From: Anticarsia gemmatalis
Taxonomy: Eukaryota > Arthropoda > Insecta > Lepidoptera > Erebidae
Reading direction: 5' to 3'
Length of the DNA stretch: 64,000 nt
NCBI RefSeq assembly: GCF_050436995.1
Contig: NC_134765.1
Coordinates: 5,669,501-5,733,500, forward strand
Both the position numbers and the translations under genes were made by a program. Each line of letters starts with the position of its first letter. Position 1 is the first letter of the stretch. The notes beneath the pieces are model-generated. The model was not told the DNA's origin. It did no database searches and saw only the letters and a program-made list of their open reading frames with translations. Below, in pieces: positions 45,531-57,600 of the stretch.

Positions 45531-48500
45531 TCATAAAGCATTAATTTGATAGTTACCATTACATTAAATGTACATAAACATGTAAGTTGTGAAGAAACAA
45601 TTTATTTTCAAAGTAACAAAGTTTTAAACAATACTGAAATCTGATGTGTCTAAGAAAGTAATAACATAAATCAGTGGTGCTTGACTCAGCCATTGCGTAT
45701 GTTTGCGGGCTTGTAAAACATTTTTTGTTCGCTATCGTGCCAAACCGTAATATCTGCTATAATAAAGAGAATGCTCTGAATAGACATGAAATAATTTTAC
45801 ATTCCCTCTTGCTGTTGTAACAAATGACTCTATAAAATAATACGGGTCCCAGTGTAATGGCAATTTACCTTGTGACAAATACTCTGCGGATTTGAAGCCC
45901 ACATTCGCGTTTTAGCTAAGACGGTATACTCTTGTCCCTGCTATCATAAGGATTTGTATGATAAATATTTTACAGCGAGTGTATACTTTTATCCTTGCTA
46001 TTGTCAGTTTTGATGGCACATATGGAATGGTTAAAGTTGTCGCTTTCGTTGTTTGCCATTACCTTTAACATGGTTTCATGTCCTACTTTAGGATTTGATA
46101 ACGGTAGAAATTATTTAGTTACGTAAAAATAAACTAGGTAGCATAAATTGTTGTAAAGTTAAGTGAATATAAAAGACACCAAAAAACTCTAATGCCTTTG
46201 CCTATCCTGCTATTAGAGAGATAAAAGCATTACGAATACGTAGATATAAATAAAATGCTCATATAATTTTTGCCTATTCGTGCTAAATGAGTTGGTACGA
46301 ATTATTGTTTTGGCAAAGGCTCCATATTGTATAAATTGTTTCCCACAACATTAACCTCTATCATAAAGCCAAGTAATTACATTGATAATTTGATAATAAC
46401 CGTTTCATTGCTTTAAAACAAAAGTTACCCAAAATGGTTTGAAATACGTAATGTGGATTGTGATCATGACCTTTGAAACAAAGCAAAATGTTTTAAAAGA
46501 ATTTCGGCTATAATTTCGGATAATAAATTATAATAAGTGGAATAGGTTGGCTTGTACAAAAATGAATTGTTTTCGCCGCCCCGGGGGAGATTTAGGTGTG
46601 AATACGTTCGCTAAACAATCCCTTTCCCCGGCAGTCTAAAATCATGAGTAATTTCCTCCGGGAAGCACATTATAATACTTATCTGACTGTTTCTCTTCAA
46701 CGGCTATATTTTTCATACTTACGCCGCTGTGCAAGTTGATTTACTGAAGTATGAAACGTGTGATAAACTAATTTTATGTCGGAACAAACTTTAATCTCAA
46801 TAGCAGAAGCTTGTGGGAGGTTTTACTTTAAAGAATTGCACTTTTACGGCGTATAAAAGTTTTTATTACGTTTTAGTGACCAATTTGGGAAGTCAATGAA
46901 AATGGTACCTAATTTTAACTACCTCTTTGCGATATTCACTTGTACAGGAAATTTAAGGACAATCTTCGTACTAATAAAAGAAACAACCTGATTAAATGAG
47001 TCGAAGCTGCCTGAAAGCTGAATGAGTCAGACAATCCAGTCTAGAACATGTTTGGCACATGCCACGCGGTCTTGACAATGAAATGTGAACGCCTTTCCTT
47101 TGTTAAATCGGTTTAAAGGAACCTTTTACTTTAGTGTTTGCATGTACCTAAGTCCCTCGTATGAACTGGTACAGGAATATGAAGAAGGAAACTAATTTAG
47201 ATGACTTCACTGGTTCAAGTCATAAATTAATCACTGCATGATTTTAGCTCCTGTTAACAACCAACCAGAAATATATTTTAAAGTTCATGAGTAACAAATA
47301 GATGACAAAACGTAACAGTGACGTAACCGACAAGTAAAGATTATCAACGCATTTAAATAAATAACGTCGGGTGAACCCCGGCCTGATGGATGCCTGACCT
47401 TGACAAAAGAAATGAGCTTGACTAGATTTCACTAGATGCGATAGGCGGAATATTGATTAACTTTCAAGGGGTCGAGTTCAACAGAACGCTGTGGTAGACA
47501 TTATGTTAATCTTGACTATTATATGATTTCCTAGAACGACACAAAGGAAGATTCCACTGAAGCGGAAATCAAAACCTGTAGGTATAGGTAATTATGCTTG
47601 CCCGACACTAAAATGGTCACATTCAACCTTTGATTGCTTTTACGAATTTAGTAAAGTGGTTTTACATTAGAAAAGGCAATGAATAGATTGACTTAATTGA
47701 CTCGACGGCTAAGCTAAACTCATATCCAAAGCTCCGGCAATTATATGCCCCAAAGCATTCGTTACTTTAAATAGGTTTTGGTAATATAGGGCCCAGTACA
47801 TACGTGTTTCTCGTTGATATTGTTTAGGCATAAATATAGAAGGCGATGCAATAAAGAACATTAGCATAAAGAGCCCGCGGCGGGGGCGTGGTGTGGGCGC
47901 AAAGCCGAGTTCTATAGATGTCTCCTCCCGTTATTCTCGCGGTCGAACCCTTTAAACAACTTTCTACTTTTTCCGAAATGACTTTTATTAGTCGAAATAA
48001 AAAGAATTAAACTTAGTAATGATCCAACTTAGAACAAACAGAGTTTAAAACTTGCGGCCGTTTCGCAAACATCCTCAAATAATTCCGATAAAACTTTATA
48101 AAGAAAAATATTTTTGTTCGTAAAAGAAACGGTTACGTAAAAAAGAAAAATCTGGAAGGTAATAATGATGTTATTGAAACAAAATTGGGTAACGAAATAA
48201 ACAATTATCGATACAATATAAACTCATCTATCAAGTGAAATCCCAATATAACAGAAATAGGCTTCTCAAGTGGGCTGAATAAATGAGCTCTGTCGCCTCA
48301 ATCGTCAATGGCACCTCAAAATACTTGGGAGAAGGATCAAGGAGTGAAAGCGACAGGCTAAACGGGTTATTCGAGAACGATGCGAGAATTATCGTCAAAT
48401 GTACCTATAGTAGAGTCGTAGAGAGAGTATCGGCGATATCGTAAAACACGCTCGAGTTCCAACAGATTATAGACCGCAACGTTTATTTGGTGGTTTAGGG

Positions 48501-49747
48501 TCGCTTTTATAAATTGGTCTGATTTTATACTGAATTTGCAAATGTAAGGAGTCTAGTTGTTTCAGTTTATGAAGGTAAGGTTATTCTAGATTTAAGTATG
48601 AAGATTTGATTGTATATTTTAAACAATGTTTGTAGCCTTCATCAAGAAATGTATCTTGCTTGACAACCATGCGTACTATATAGGTATTACTGTATAGCTT
48701 TTAATTTTACCTAAAGATTGCAGAAAATATTAATGACGAAAAAAGCAAAAATAAAAGCAAACATTTTTTAATTCTCCTCCGTCTCCAGTTTTAAATTACT
48801 GTTGATTCGCTTCCTCAAGCCTTTAGATAAAGCTTGAAAGAAATATTCTACAAGTCATTGTGCCGCGTAAATGAGAACGGAAAGAAAATATCTCAGGCGC
48901 AATTGTGCATGGCACGTTGATAGCATCTTACAAGTTATAGGCACCCTTACAAACTCTGAACTTGTAATTTAAGTTTTAATTTCAACTGTCTTGATAATTT
49001 ATACTAATAGAATGCGAGCAAAACCAATTATAAACTCAGTTCTAAAGTTCGATATTCATTTTGTCCTTTCCAAGTTTTTAGTAGAACGTTTTATCTTCAA
49101 GAAATCAGATTGGTGAGATGTTTCTAACGTTTATTAACAAGCTATCTAAGGATTACGTCAAACGTTATCGGATTTTCTGTACGATGTCATTGTTTTATGT
49201 CAGTTTAGTTATTATGTTAATTCTAGGAAACTGTCTATAACTTCAAGTTAAATGTTCTATTGTAAAAGCTACGATTAGTTTAACTTAATATTTTATTCAG
49301 TTTTAGCAATATTATTTAGGACCTAGCGAAATATCAAAGCATTTTCGTAACGATTGTTCAAATATGTATAACAGAACCTTATACTTACCTAATTAGACTT
49401 AAATTAAGACTTTGTCAAATAACGCTGGGAATTTTTTTTGGAATATCTCGTTTTCAAGCCACACTGTTAGAAACATACACGTGTTGTTTAATATATTTTC
49501 TTACTCGCACTCGTAGCAATATGGAATCGTGTAACGTGCATTTATGTAATTAATTTCCATTTGGATTAGTAGATGTAAATTATACTTGTACTTGTTGTTG
49601 TTCTATTTAGGACTACGCAATCAAGTGGTATGAATTTCAATAAAAAGTTATTGTTGTTTTAAAAGTTATATGTATGATGATCTACAATTAATAGGCTGCA
49701 ATATAACAAACATACCTTCGCAATTCATATAATATATCCTTATCGTT
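45531..49747. other. No gene recognised; GC-richer islands
   Basis: AT-rich with GC-richer islands at about 46560-46680, 47870-47950 and 48240-48480 that are not open frames and not obvious repeats. A perfect TGACCTTGA (FTZ-F1/SF-1-type site) occurs at 47395-47403, but one such match is expected by chance at this scale. Confidence 0.45.
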
Positions 49748-49800
49748 TTAACCCATTTCTGACCCACTACTGGGCAAGGGTCTCCTCCCGAACAAGGAAA
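49748..49800 (-). mobile_element. Reversed fragment of the same LINE-tail repeat
   Basis: TAACCCATTTCTGACCCACT followed by ACTGGGCAAGGGTCTCCTCC is the reverse complement of the last 50 bases of this repeat family. Confidence 0.65.
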
Positions 49801-49927
49801 ATATCTATTCGAAATATTTAATTGATGCACAATATGCCAATACCCACTAGTTACACATAGGATGAAATATAAGGGATCACTTGTGGTATATAGTAACCAA
49901 TATAACTCTTACCCTACTGTTCGATTA

Positions 49928-50195
49928 CAGTAGCGCTACCATGAGTTGGTAACTATAGTCTCCCGGAGACACTGTAGTTCTCGTAAAACTCGAACAGCGC
50001 CTCTAGCGGATAGTTAAGGTACCAAAATTGCTACCATGGGTCGCCATATTTAATAACGTGTAGTTAAATTAAACAACAGTGAATGTAGATTGGCTTTGTC
50101 GTTCATTCTTTCCCTATTTGAGCCCACTGTTGTAGTTGCGTTCTCACGTTAACTACTCTAGTTTTTAACTACGCCAACTCATGGTAGGGCTACAG
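49928..50195. mobile_element. CAGTAGC-type MITE (family 1 relative), copy c
   Basis: The terminal inverted repeats CAGTAGCGCTACCATGAGTT and AACTCATGGTAGGGCTACAG agree at all but two of 22 positions. It shares the AACAGCGCCTCTAGCGG block with the other copies but has a longer, different middle (268 bp in all). Confidence 0.75.
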
Positions 50196-50475
50196 GATAT
50201 GAACATTGTAAATTACGGATGAGGTACAAGTCTAACACGAACGACCGCTTGTTCGGTAACACCTACTCACAGAATATCAATGAAATATTCTTGTCTACAT
50301 ATAGATCGAATAGTTAAGGAAATCTATTTTCGGTTGCACACCGCAATCGTTACAATAGTTCCCATGCTTTTATTATTGTTCTTCACCGCGTTTTTCTATC
50401 ATCGACTACCGAGAGTGTCATTTAAAATGTTCTCCAAAATTAGTGCCAACGGCGCACGCTGCAAGCGCTGATCAA

Positions 50476-50620
50476 CGGGGTTATCACGTATCTCAGTTGA
50501 CAATGTGTACGTCAAATTTTTGGCCGTAACGGTGCTTTGACGTCACGTGCCAATCACTATAATCTAAGGGAGAAAACAATATAGAAATAGTTGTCAACTA
50601 AGAAAAGTGATAGCTCCCCG
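50476..50620. mobile_element. Fold-back MITE (family 2) with CRE/E-box core
   Basis: The left end is CGGGG then TTATCACGTATCTCAGTTGA. The right end is TTGTCAACTAAGAAAAGTGA then TAGCTCCCCG. The core here reads TGACGTCACGTG (50538-50549), a perfect CRE palindrome overlapping an E-box, where the other copies have TGACGTAAC. Confidence 0.7.
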
Positions 50621-51780
50621 ATGCTTATACAAAAATTATCGGCAGTTTGCTCGACAGTGGTAGGAAATGGCCCTTCTGCAATGCAACAAATATGTTGCGC
50701 GAGAACGTCCACTATGTTTCACTGTAAATTCCTGGATCCTCAGAAATTATTTGAGAAATGGTCTCGGTAGTAGGAAATAGCATATTTGCCCTCCACACTT
50801 TAAGCTATTATAGATTACCATGATTTTCGCAGGTACGAAACCACCGTTGCCGTAACTAACCTACATATTTATAAGTCAGTTTGTTCAGAAAAAATCCAAT
50901 TTAATATTTTCTTGTCAATTTCATGTTCATAACACAGACCCCTTTTCCAAATAACATCGAACCGGCAAAAATACAGTTGTAACAGGAACACAAGTGTATC
51001 AACGTATGATACCGCAGGGAGATGTCTGTTTATTGGCTGCGCAGATCGACGATAACAATGATTGACGGTACTATGAGATATCAAGTTGTTTGGTGCAGCG
51101 ATTTCTTTGTATATGGATAGCAGTGGCGAAGGGTCAATATTTATATAAGGCAAGCCGGAGCTATAAGTCATTGTCTAGGTATAGTACCTACATATGGACA
51201 TCGTAAGAATACCGACGTAAAAATGGCGTATTACTGCATAATAACAATAAGATAGTATTATCTACATTCAACTACAGTCTCTTATTTCTCTCTCTACAGT
51301 CTAATAATACATAGGTACTTACCATGCTACCTAATCATGCTTGTTTTGTATTTAGTTAGTTACTCTGACTTCAGTAGTAACACGTAGGTAACACAACAGC
51401 ACATATTTTGATAACGTATTTCAAATGATTGATGATTGTCTCGAACTGGTTGTTTAATAACATATTATACTAGAATTCAATTCAGAATTCAATTTAGAAT
51501 TAATTTATCAACAATAAAATACCAAAAACATTACTGAAAACGCAGAACACTTTTATAGAAAGTTTAACCTAAAAATCTGACAAAATGAATATGTATTCCA
51601 ATGGATACATGCAAAACAATTACTGTCTAATACACTGATACATTTACAAACACATTTACTAAGGAATAATGTTGTAATAAACACAAATATTCTAATTTGT
51701 TAAAGAACGCGCGAAAGACGTAAACTGTAAACAAACATAACCTAATGTCAAACTGGTGAAGAATAAGAATGTTCGACTCA
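50621..51780. other. No gene recognised
   Basis: AT-rich. The 100-codon open frame on the - strand at 50869-51171 shows no recognised domain. Confidence 0.5.
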
Positions 51781-51799
51781 TACTTATGCAGTATGCTTA

Positions 51800-51985
51800 G
51801 CTTATATTTCGCCATCTCGCTCTTGCACGCGGCTCGCGACGCGACAGAAACATGCGTAAGATCATGTGTCTGTCGCGGCGCGAGCGCTGTAGCGCGAGGC
51901 AACCCGCTCTTCCTCCGGCTTGCTCGCCACTATGCAGCGCGGTGCGAAGCGCGATCCAAAAGGTCGTAAGCGACATCGCCGCCAT
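51800..51985. promoter_or_regulatory. CpG-rich tract, possible promoter
   Basis: A sharp GC/CpG-rich block of about 180 bp in AT-rich sequence. It contains many short inverted repeats and a 23-nt near-perfect one (51832-51885). All three + frames and some - frames are partly open because stops are rare in GC-rich DNA, but none looks coding. It could be a promoter or leader of an unseen gene in either direction. Confidence 0.3.
51832..51885. repeat. GC-rich inverted repeat, 23-nt arms, 8-nt loop
   Basis: The arm at 51832-51854 pairs with 51863-51885 at 21 of 23 positions (mismatches at left-arm 51839 and 51849). The loop is CGTAAGAT. The core of the left arm is CGCGACAGA. Confidence 0.85.
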
Positions 51986-52530
51986 AGTTTTTATTGTACG
52001 CGATTCCCGATCAACGCCTCCGGCTTATTTCATTATTATTACTTCACGTTGCGTTTTTAGCGGAGCGTAATTTTTAAAGGGTAGGTGTTTTCGTACTATT
52101 TCGATTAGATTAATGATTCTAGTTAAAGATTACGTTTTAAATATTGGTGATTATTTATTAATTGTGTATTATTTGGCAATAGTAAACTATTAATTTAACA
52201 CTAATATTAAGTCTGTCCAGAAAGGGAAGCCGGTAGGAATCGAGTTATATGGAGCCTTCGCCACTGATGGATAGTATTTTTCGAAAAAAAACTGTTTATT
52301 TTATGTATTTTTGGTAAATGGAAAATATTTTGATTTTCTATCAATCATCACATGACTGTTTTTACGGCTAAATTGTTTAAAACAATTAACATAAAGCTAC
52401 CACTTGGCGACGCCGACAAATGGAAATATATTACACGCAGTGCGAGTTATGGATGAAAACTACAGCTATTCAAACATATTTTAGTTAGTATTGTTGCCAC
52501 CCACAAAATTTAATTTACTTCGATTGTGAC
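51986..52530. other. Nothing recognised
   Basis: AT-rich sequence between the CpG-rich tract and MITE copy d. Confidence 0.6.
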
Positions 52531-52687
52531 CAGCAGCTCGATACCCTATTACTATCGTCTACCGGCAACCGGCTAGGTGTCGAGAAACTTTACACAAAAA
52601 TCTCCGTAAGATCTATTTTGGCAGTACATTTTAAAGGTCAAATTTTCGATACTACGACAGTTCCAACTGTAGAGAATTGTGCTACAG
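52531..52687. mobile_element. CAGTAGC-type MITE (family 1), copy d
   Basis: The left end is CAGCAGCTCGATACCC and the right end AGAGAATTGTGCTACAG. The inside has GGCAACCGGCTAGG and TTTTGGCAGTACATTTTAAA. It is more diverged than copies a and e. Confidence 0.6.
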
Positions 52688-53615
52688 TTAAAAATAATTA
52701 AAGCAGACTTTACTTCGGCCTCGCTGGTATTCAAGCGTTCTTACTAATACAAAGTGGTGATGTATAAATGCAACATAATACAAAATCCTATTCTATTTAA
52801 TATTAACAAGATTATCAGCACAATACTCAATCACTAAATAACAGAGTGACATTGACGTAAATGCTACAAAGCGAATCGTTGCGGTCCACAATTAATATCT
52901 ACATGATTGACGAATCGTTAACTGAAGCGATTGTCAATCATACGGACGAGATTGGTGATCAGACCGTTTAATGCATTGATCATTTAATTTGATTACAAGG
53001 AAACTTGCAACGATTATTGCAAGTGATTGAAGGTTTATTGGTTTTATGCCTAGGAAGGTGGAAGTCCGACTAAAACTGAGGGATTAAAGAGATTTGGCTG
53101 TTATGGATGCTATTTTGCAATGTAGGTGCAAAAAATTGTACTTGTGCTTAATGCCTCTAGAAATAAAAACTAAAATTATTTAAAAAAACGTGACGTCCAT
53201 TTGACCGGAAAAATACCACTGAAAAATAAAAAATCTGACATTCACTCTAAATTTAGCCTCACATCTCCAAAAGGTATTCCATAGGAATTTATTATAGAAA
53301 AGAGATTACTCCACGCATACCATGTTTTATACAGATAAATGGATTTCTGGGAGAGCCATTCATTTGAGTATGGCCATAAGCGTTAATTTAGTAGAAATTT
53401 AGAGCACGAATAAAATATTTAATTATAGGCGGTTTCAAAGAATTTACTCGCAAATATCATAGAATTTTTGTATTAAGAAATACCGATGTAAATGGACTGA
53501 CGTTAATGATGAGGAAGTAGATCAAATTGTAATGTTTGGTCTCGATTTCATAATTTTTGGAAAATACCGGTGGAAATAATGAAGTTTAGTCACGTACCTC
53601 GTGTTCTAAAGTATT

Positions 53616-53661
53616 GATAAAAAATTACACGTGCTTGCTAATGCACGTGTAATTTTTTATC
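53616..53661. repeat. Perfect 19-bp inverted repeat, 8-nt loop
   Basis: Left arm 53616-53634 (GATAAAAAATTACACGTGC), loop TTGCTAAT, right arm 53643-53661 is its exact reverse complement. Each arm contains half of a CACGTG-like motif (ACACGTGC). Confidence 0.9.
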
Positions 53662-53717
53662 GAACGAATGTTTATAGTATATTTAATACGTAATAGTATG
53701 TAATACAGTAATTGTAT

Positions 53718-53850
53718 CGTACGGCCTGGCAAAGGCCTCCCCTTTTTCCTTCCAAAGTAGATGGATAGGCATATCTTGCAACCTCTCCCCACGCTGGTTT
53801 TACAAAGGCCGTAAGTTTGTCGTGCCCTCTGCGGCGAGATCTAGCTCATC
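53718..53850 (-). mobile_element. Degenerate moth repeat fragment
   Basis: GTACGGCCTGGCAAAGGCCT, then CCCCTTTTTCCTTCC and GCAACCTCTCCCCACGCTGG. 'Tggcaaaggcctcccc...cttcca' opens a common moth retroelement region. The rest is too decayed to assign. Confidence 0.4.
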
Positions 53851-54477
53851 ATCACATTTAGACATATAATAAATTCTTATATAAATAATGGAAATCTGGC
53901 GGTAGTACTTTCGCGGAAAAACTGCTAAATTTCATTACCTACAACAAAATAAAGACACGACAGAAGTCAGAACAAAGCCCTGAAATTACCTTTGCAATGA
54001 AGCGGTGTAAAGTACTTCTAAACTGAACACACATTCAAATTCGTCAGACAAAGTTGCTTCATACTTCATATTATTCATAATGATTGTAATCTGCGTAATG
54101 AGAACAGAATTGTGAAGTATTGTGAGTGTAAATCCTATATAATGTTCGGAGTCAAGTCTTGAAGGATTATGAATTTTGAAGCGCACCTTGTATAAGTTTT
54201 AGGTGGTGACTTTTATATGTATTTACTTTTTACTTTTATTTGATATAATAATATGTTACTCAGTATTTTCGTGTTCTTCTTTTGGAAAACTCTGTAATTT
54301 ACGAAATGCGCTGCTCTGCGCAGATACAATACTGTAACGAAAGGACCAAATACATGTCAGTACTATCAATGTTATTTGAGAATTAATCTTTTGATACGCT
54401 TTTAGTGACCATTAAAGAGACATGTAAAAGGAAAATGTTTATTAAAACTTTTGAAACGGGTTTTACTTATAACCGTT

Positions 54478-54665
54478 CAGTAGCCCGATTCTCTACTTCT
54501 TTCGACTACCGACAACTGGCTAGCCATCAAATTTTGATATTTAGAATGTACTGCCAAAATATTTCCTACGACGCCCGTCAGAGGCGTTGATCAAATTTTC
54601 ATACAAAATTTCTCGATGACAGTTCGGTTGTCGGTAGTCGATAGGAGTAGAGAATTGAGTTACAG
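54478..54665. mobile_element. CAGTAGC-type MITE (family 1), copy e
   Basis: The left end is CAGTAGCCCGATTCTCTAC and the right end GTAGAGAATTGAGTTACAG. Just inside, CTTTCGACTACCGACAACTG and the complementary GTTGTCGGTAGTCGATAGG extend the inverted repeat. The middle has TTAGAATGTACTGCCAAAAT and GTCAGAGGCGTTGATC. Confidence 0.72.
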
Positions 54666-57600
54666 GAATCGTCTTGAAAATCGTCCAAACAAAATTTCTA
54701 TAATTTGAAATAATTAACAACATGAACATTACGAAACATAACTTGCCTTCATAAAGAAAACACAAATCTTGTAATATGCCAAACATTTTTCAGCTAACAT
54801 TTACCGAATATAATAAAAACCGCTTTTATGAATGAAATCATTATGTAATACTACGTTTACTCATTTCTATAGCAAACAGAGCCTCAAGGCTTTCTCTAAG
54901 AATATACCATCGTGGGCGTTTAAAAAGACGAGTGGGATGTCCAGATGTGGGTAATAAGTATTATGTATAATTTCGTATAAAGCTTATCCGTTTATTCTAA
55001 GATTAATGTATTAAATACAAAAAATATGACAATGTCTTAAATATTTTATTTATTTATTGTTCTTGTCGCAATTTCATAGGTATAATATGTAAAATTGAGT
55101 AAGTATAATGTTAGAAATGTGTACTATTGCTCAAGCACATCATGAAAATGAAGGTGGATTGTGAAATATCGAATTAATGAATTTATGACGATTTACATTT
55201 TTTGAAAGAAATCTTTCGTTACTGAATGCATATTATAATCCGTACAAATAATATATTCTCAAATACTTTCAAAAGTTTTTGTCCAGCCAATCGTAAGCAT
55301 TTATTCATAGAACGTACTTTATATCTAAAATGAAGGCTCGAGTGTGAGTGAAAAATAGTGCGTAGACGTTCTTTCATCGCAAAAAATACTGACACATTTT
55401 TCATACAATATTTTAGATATGAACAAAAACGTTATCGTTTTCTCTCGCATTTATTACATTTGTAGTAATCTTTGTTTAATACGACGCTTGTCCTCAGCCA
55501 TTTGTTACTAATATTAACGCTGTAACGAATATTTTATTTACGAAGTAGAAGATTAAATGTAATACTCCTCTTTTGTTAGGTTACTTAATACAAGGGTTGT
55601 TGAAAGCATTTAGATTACAGTAAATATAAAAGCCGAGGAAAATGTAATAAAATCGAGAATGTTCAGAAAGTATCTCCACTATCCTTTGTTAGGAGATACT
55701 ATTAAACAGTTATTGCTACGATCTAAGTGGAGTTACTTATATTATAATTCTATTACCTTCATATAAAAGTTCTGAATGTAGTTTCGTGTTATCTGACTTA
55801 TATGTTGGAGTTCGTTCTTGAGAGATATGTATAATGTTATGAGATTTACGTTATTGTTTGCGATGAAACATTTTATACTAAGATATATTGGGAATTTTTT
55901 TTTTAATAACTATGCTATCTGATTTGTACTCATATCAAAGTCATATAAAAAATAGCTCTGCAAAATATGTTTACAATTTAAGAAACGCGCTTGCATTGTA
56001 ATTAGACTGAGCTAGCTTATTACGTGTAAATATCATAACTCCTATAACACACATCTTACAAGGAAGATTAATTGAAGCACACTAAGCTGAAGCATATTAA
56101 ATTGGCGTTGACACAGCGTTGCTTTTTCATAGACACTGTTTCCGCCTTACTAAGACTTTAATGGCCTATTATGGTACATAATATGGTAGTAAATTGACGG
56201 GACACGTGTACTACGTAGGCTTACTTACGTTTATCACGTCTCCATTATTCACGTTGAAACGCAAAGTCATCTGGCGGCCATTAAAATTTCCCTCCATGAT
56301 GCTACTCGCGCGTTGCTTAGCTCAAGTTTCGCATTATGCTTATGTGGAGCTCAAAGAATGTAAACTTTTATACTTGTGAGACAGGTGTTCGTACAAAGTA
56401 CTCGCTGTTCTACGTACTTGGTCTTTATTTAACGGAAAGGTGAATTCATTTTAACATAACATAGTGTTTGCAAATAAAATAACAATAATCAATGCCTTGA
56501 TGATACTGTTAGATGTTAAATGCATGGTGTAGCTATGTAGTACGATGTTCACTGTTATTCTTTGCCATTCAATACTTAAATGAAATCTGAACTTGATTGC
56601 TGAAAGCCTCTAAACAAATACTGGATGCCTCTTCAATTTGAACTAAATAAAAACTGTCCGAAAAACAAACGCGAAATCCACTAAAAAATCTCTGACAAAA
56701 AGCACAACGCCTTTTTTGCCGATTTCAGTTGCCGACCGGACGGTTGGAATGGCTCACATTCCACTTATCAGATTTCACTTGTAGCCTCAGAGCGTGTGTT
56801 TTTCATCGGCCTCGATCCGCCATGAATTGCCAATAAAGTGACATGGGCCGACATCGGACGACACGGCCCGACCAAATGTCGTCCCAGAATTTCAACCGTC
56901 TAATATTATTGGTAATAACGTTGCAGTTATGATTGTTGTATCTGACTGTTATCGCGGTTAAACTACAGTTTAAGGGCTCCAATTAAGGTTTAGTTATGAC
57001 GGTTGCGGTAACATTGTGGTGTTTTTGAAACTAGTTCCCTTTATTTCCGACAATTGATTTCTAATTGCGGGTTATGATAAATGAGTGAGCCGGGTTATGT
57101 TAGCTAATGACCGACTTGCACACGAATTTTGTAGTTTTATAGGTTTCATGTTCATTTGATGTTAATCAAGATAATAATACAAAGTTTACAAAGAATAGGA
57201 AAATGCCGGGTTTCGTTAAGATTCGTAGTCCTTTCGTAGATATATTATATTTAGCTTTGAACTTAGGAACTTAACGAATGTATATTTTTTTACGTAATAG
57301 TCACACAATCGTTCACACTTTCCTAAATATTCTACTATTTAGTTAACATTGTGAACCTTAAATCCAATATTGTCGGTTTCATATTAATCGGATAATCCGC
57401 GGTGGTGTAACTTTATTAAACAAACAGAACTTTGCTGTTTGTAATAGCAACTCGAGACCTTGTTTGTGAACGCTACTGGTCATCGGATAGAAAGTTTTTA
57501 AAATAAATGAGATAAACACAGACTTCTGTGCTACGTGTCGTGTAACTAGATCGGATCCTGCTTTTCGTTTAAAATGAAAAGTTTAAATGAGATCAGATTA

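Noticed and set aside
47044..47064. p53-type double half-site (GAACATGTTT, then GCACATGCCA after one base)
   Set aside because: The second half-site is imperfect, and a match of this quality is plausible by chance over 64 kb.
47395..47403. FTZ-F1/SF-1 site TGACCTTGA
   Set aside because: A 9-mer on either strand is expected about once at this scale, and no gene is nearby.
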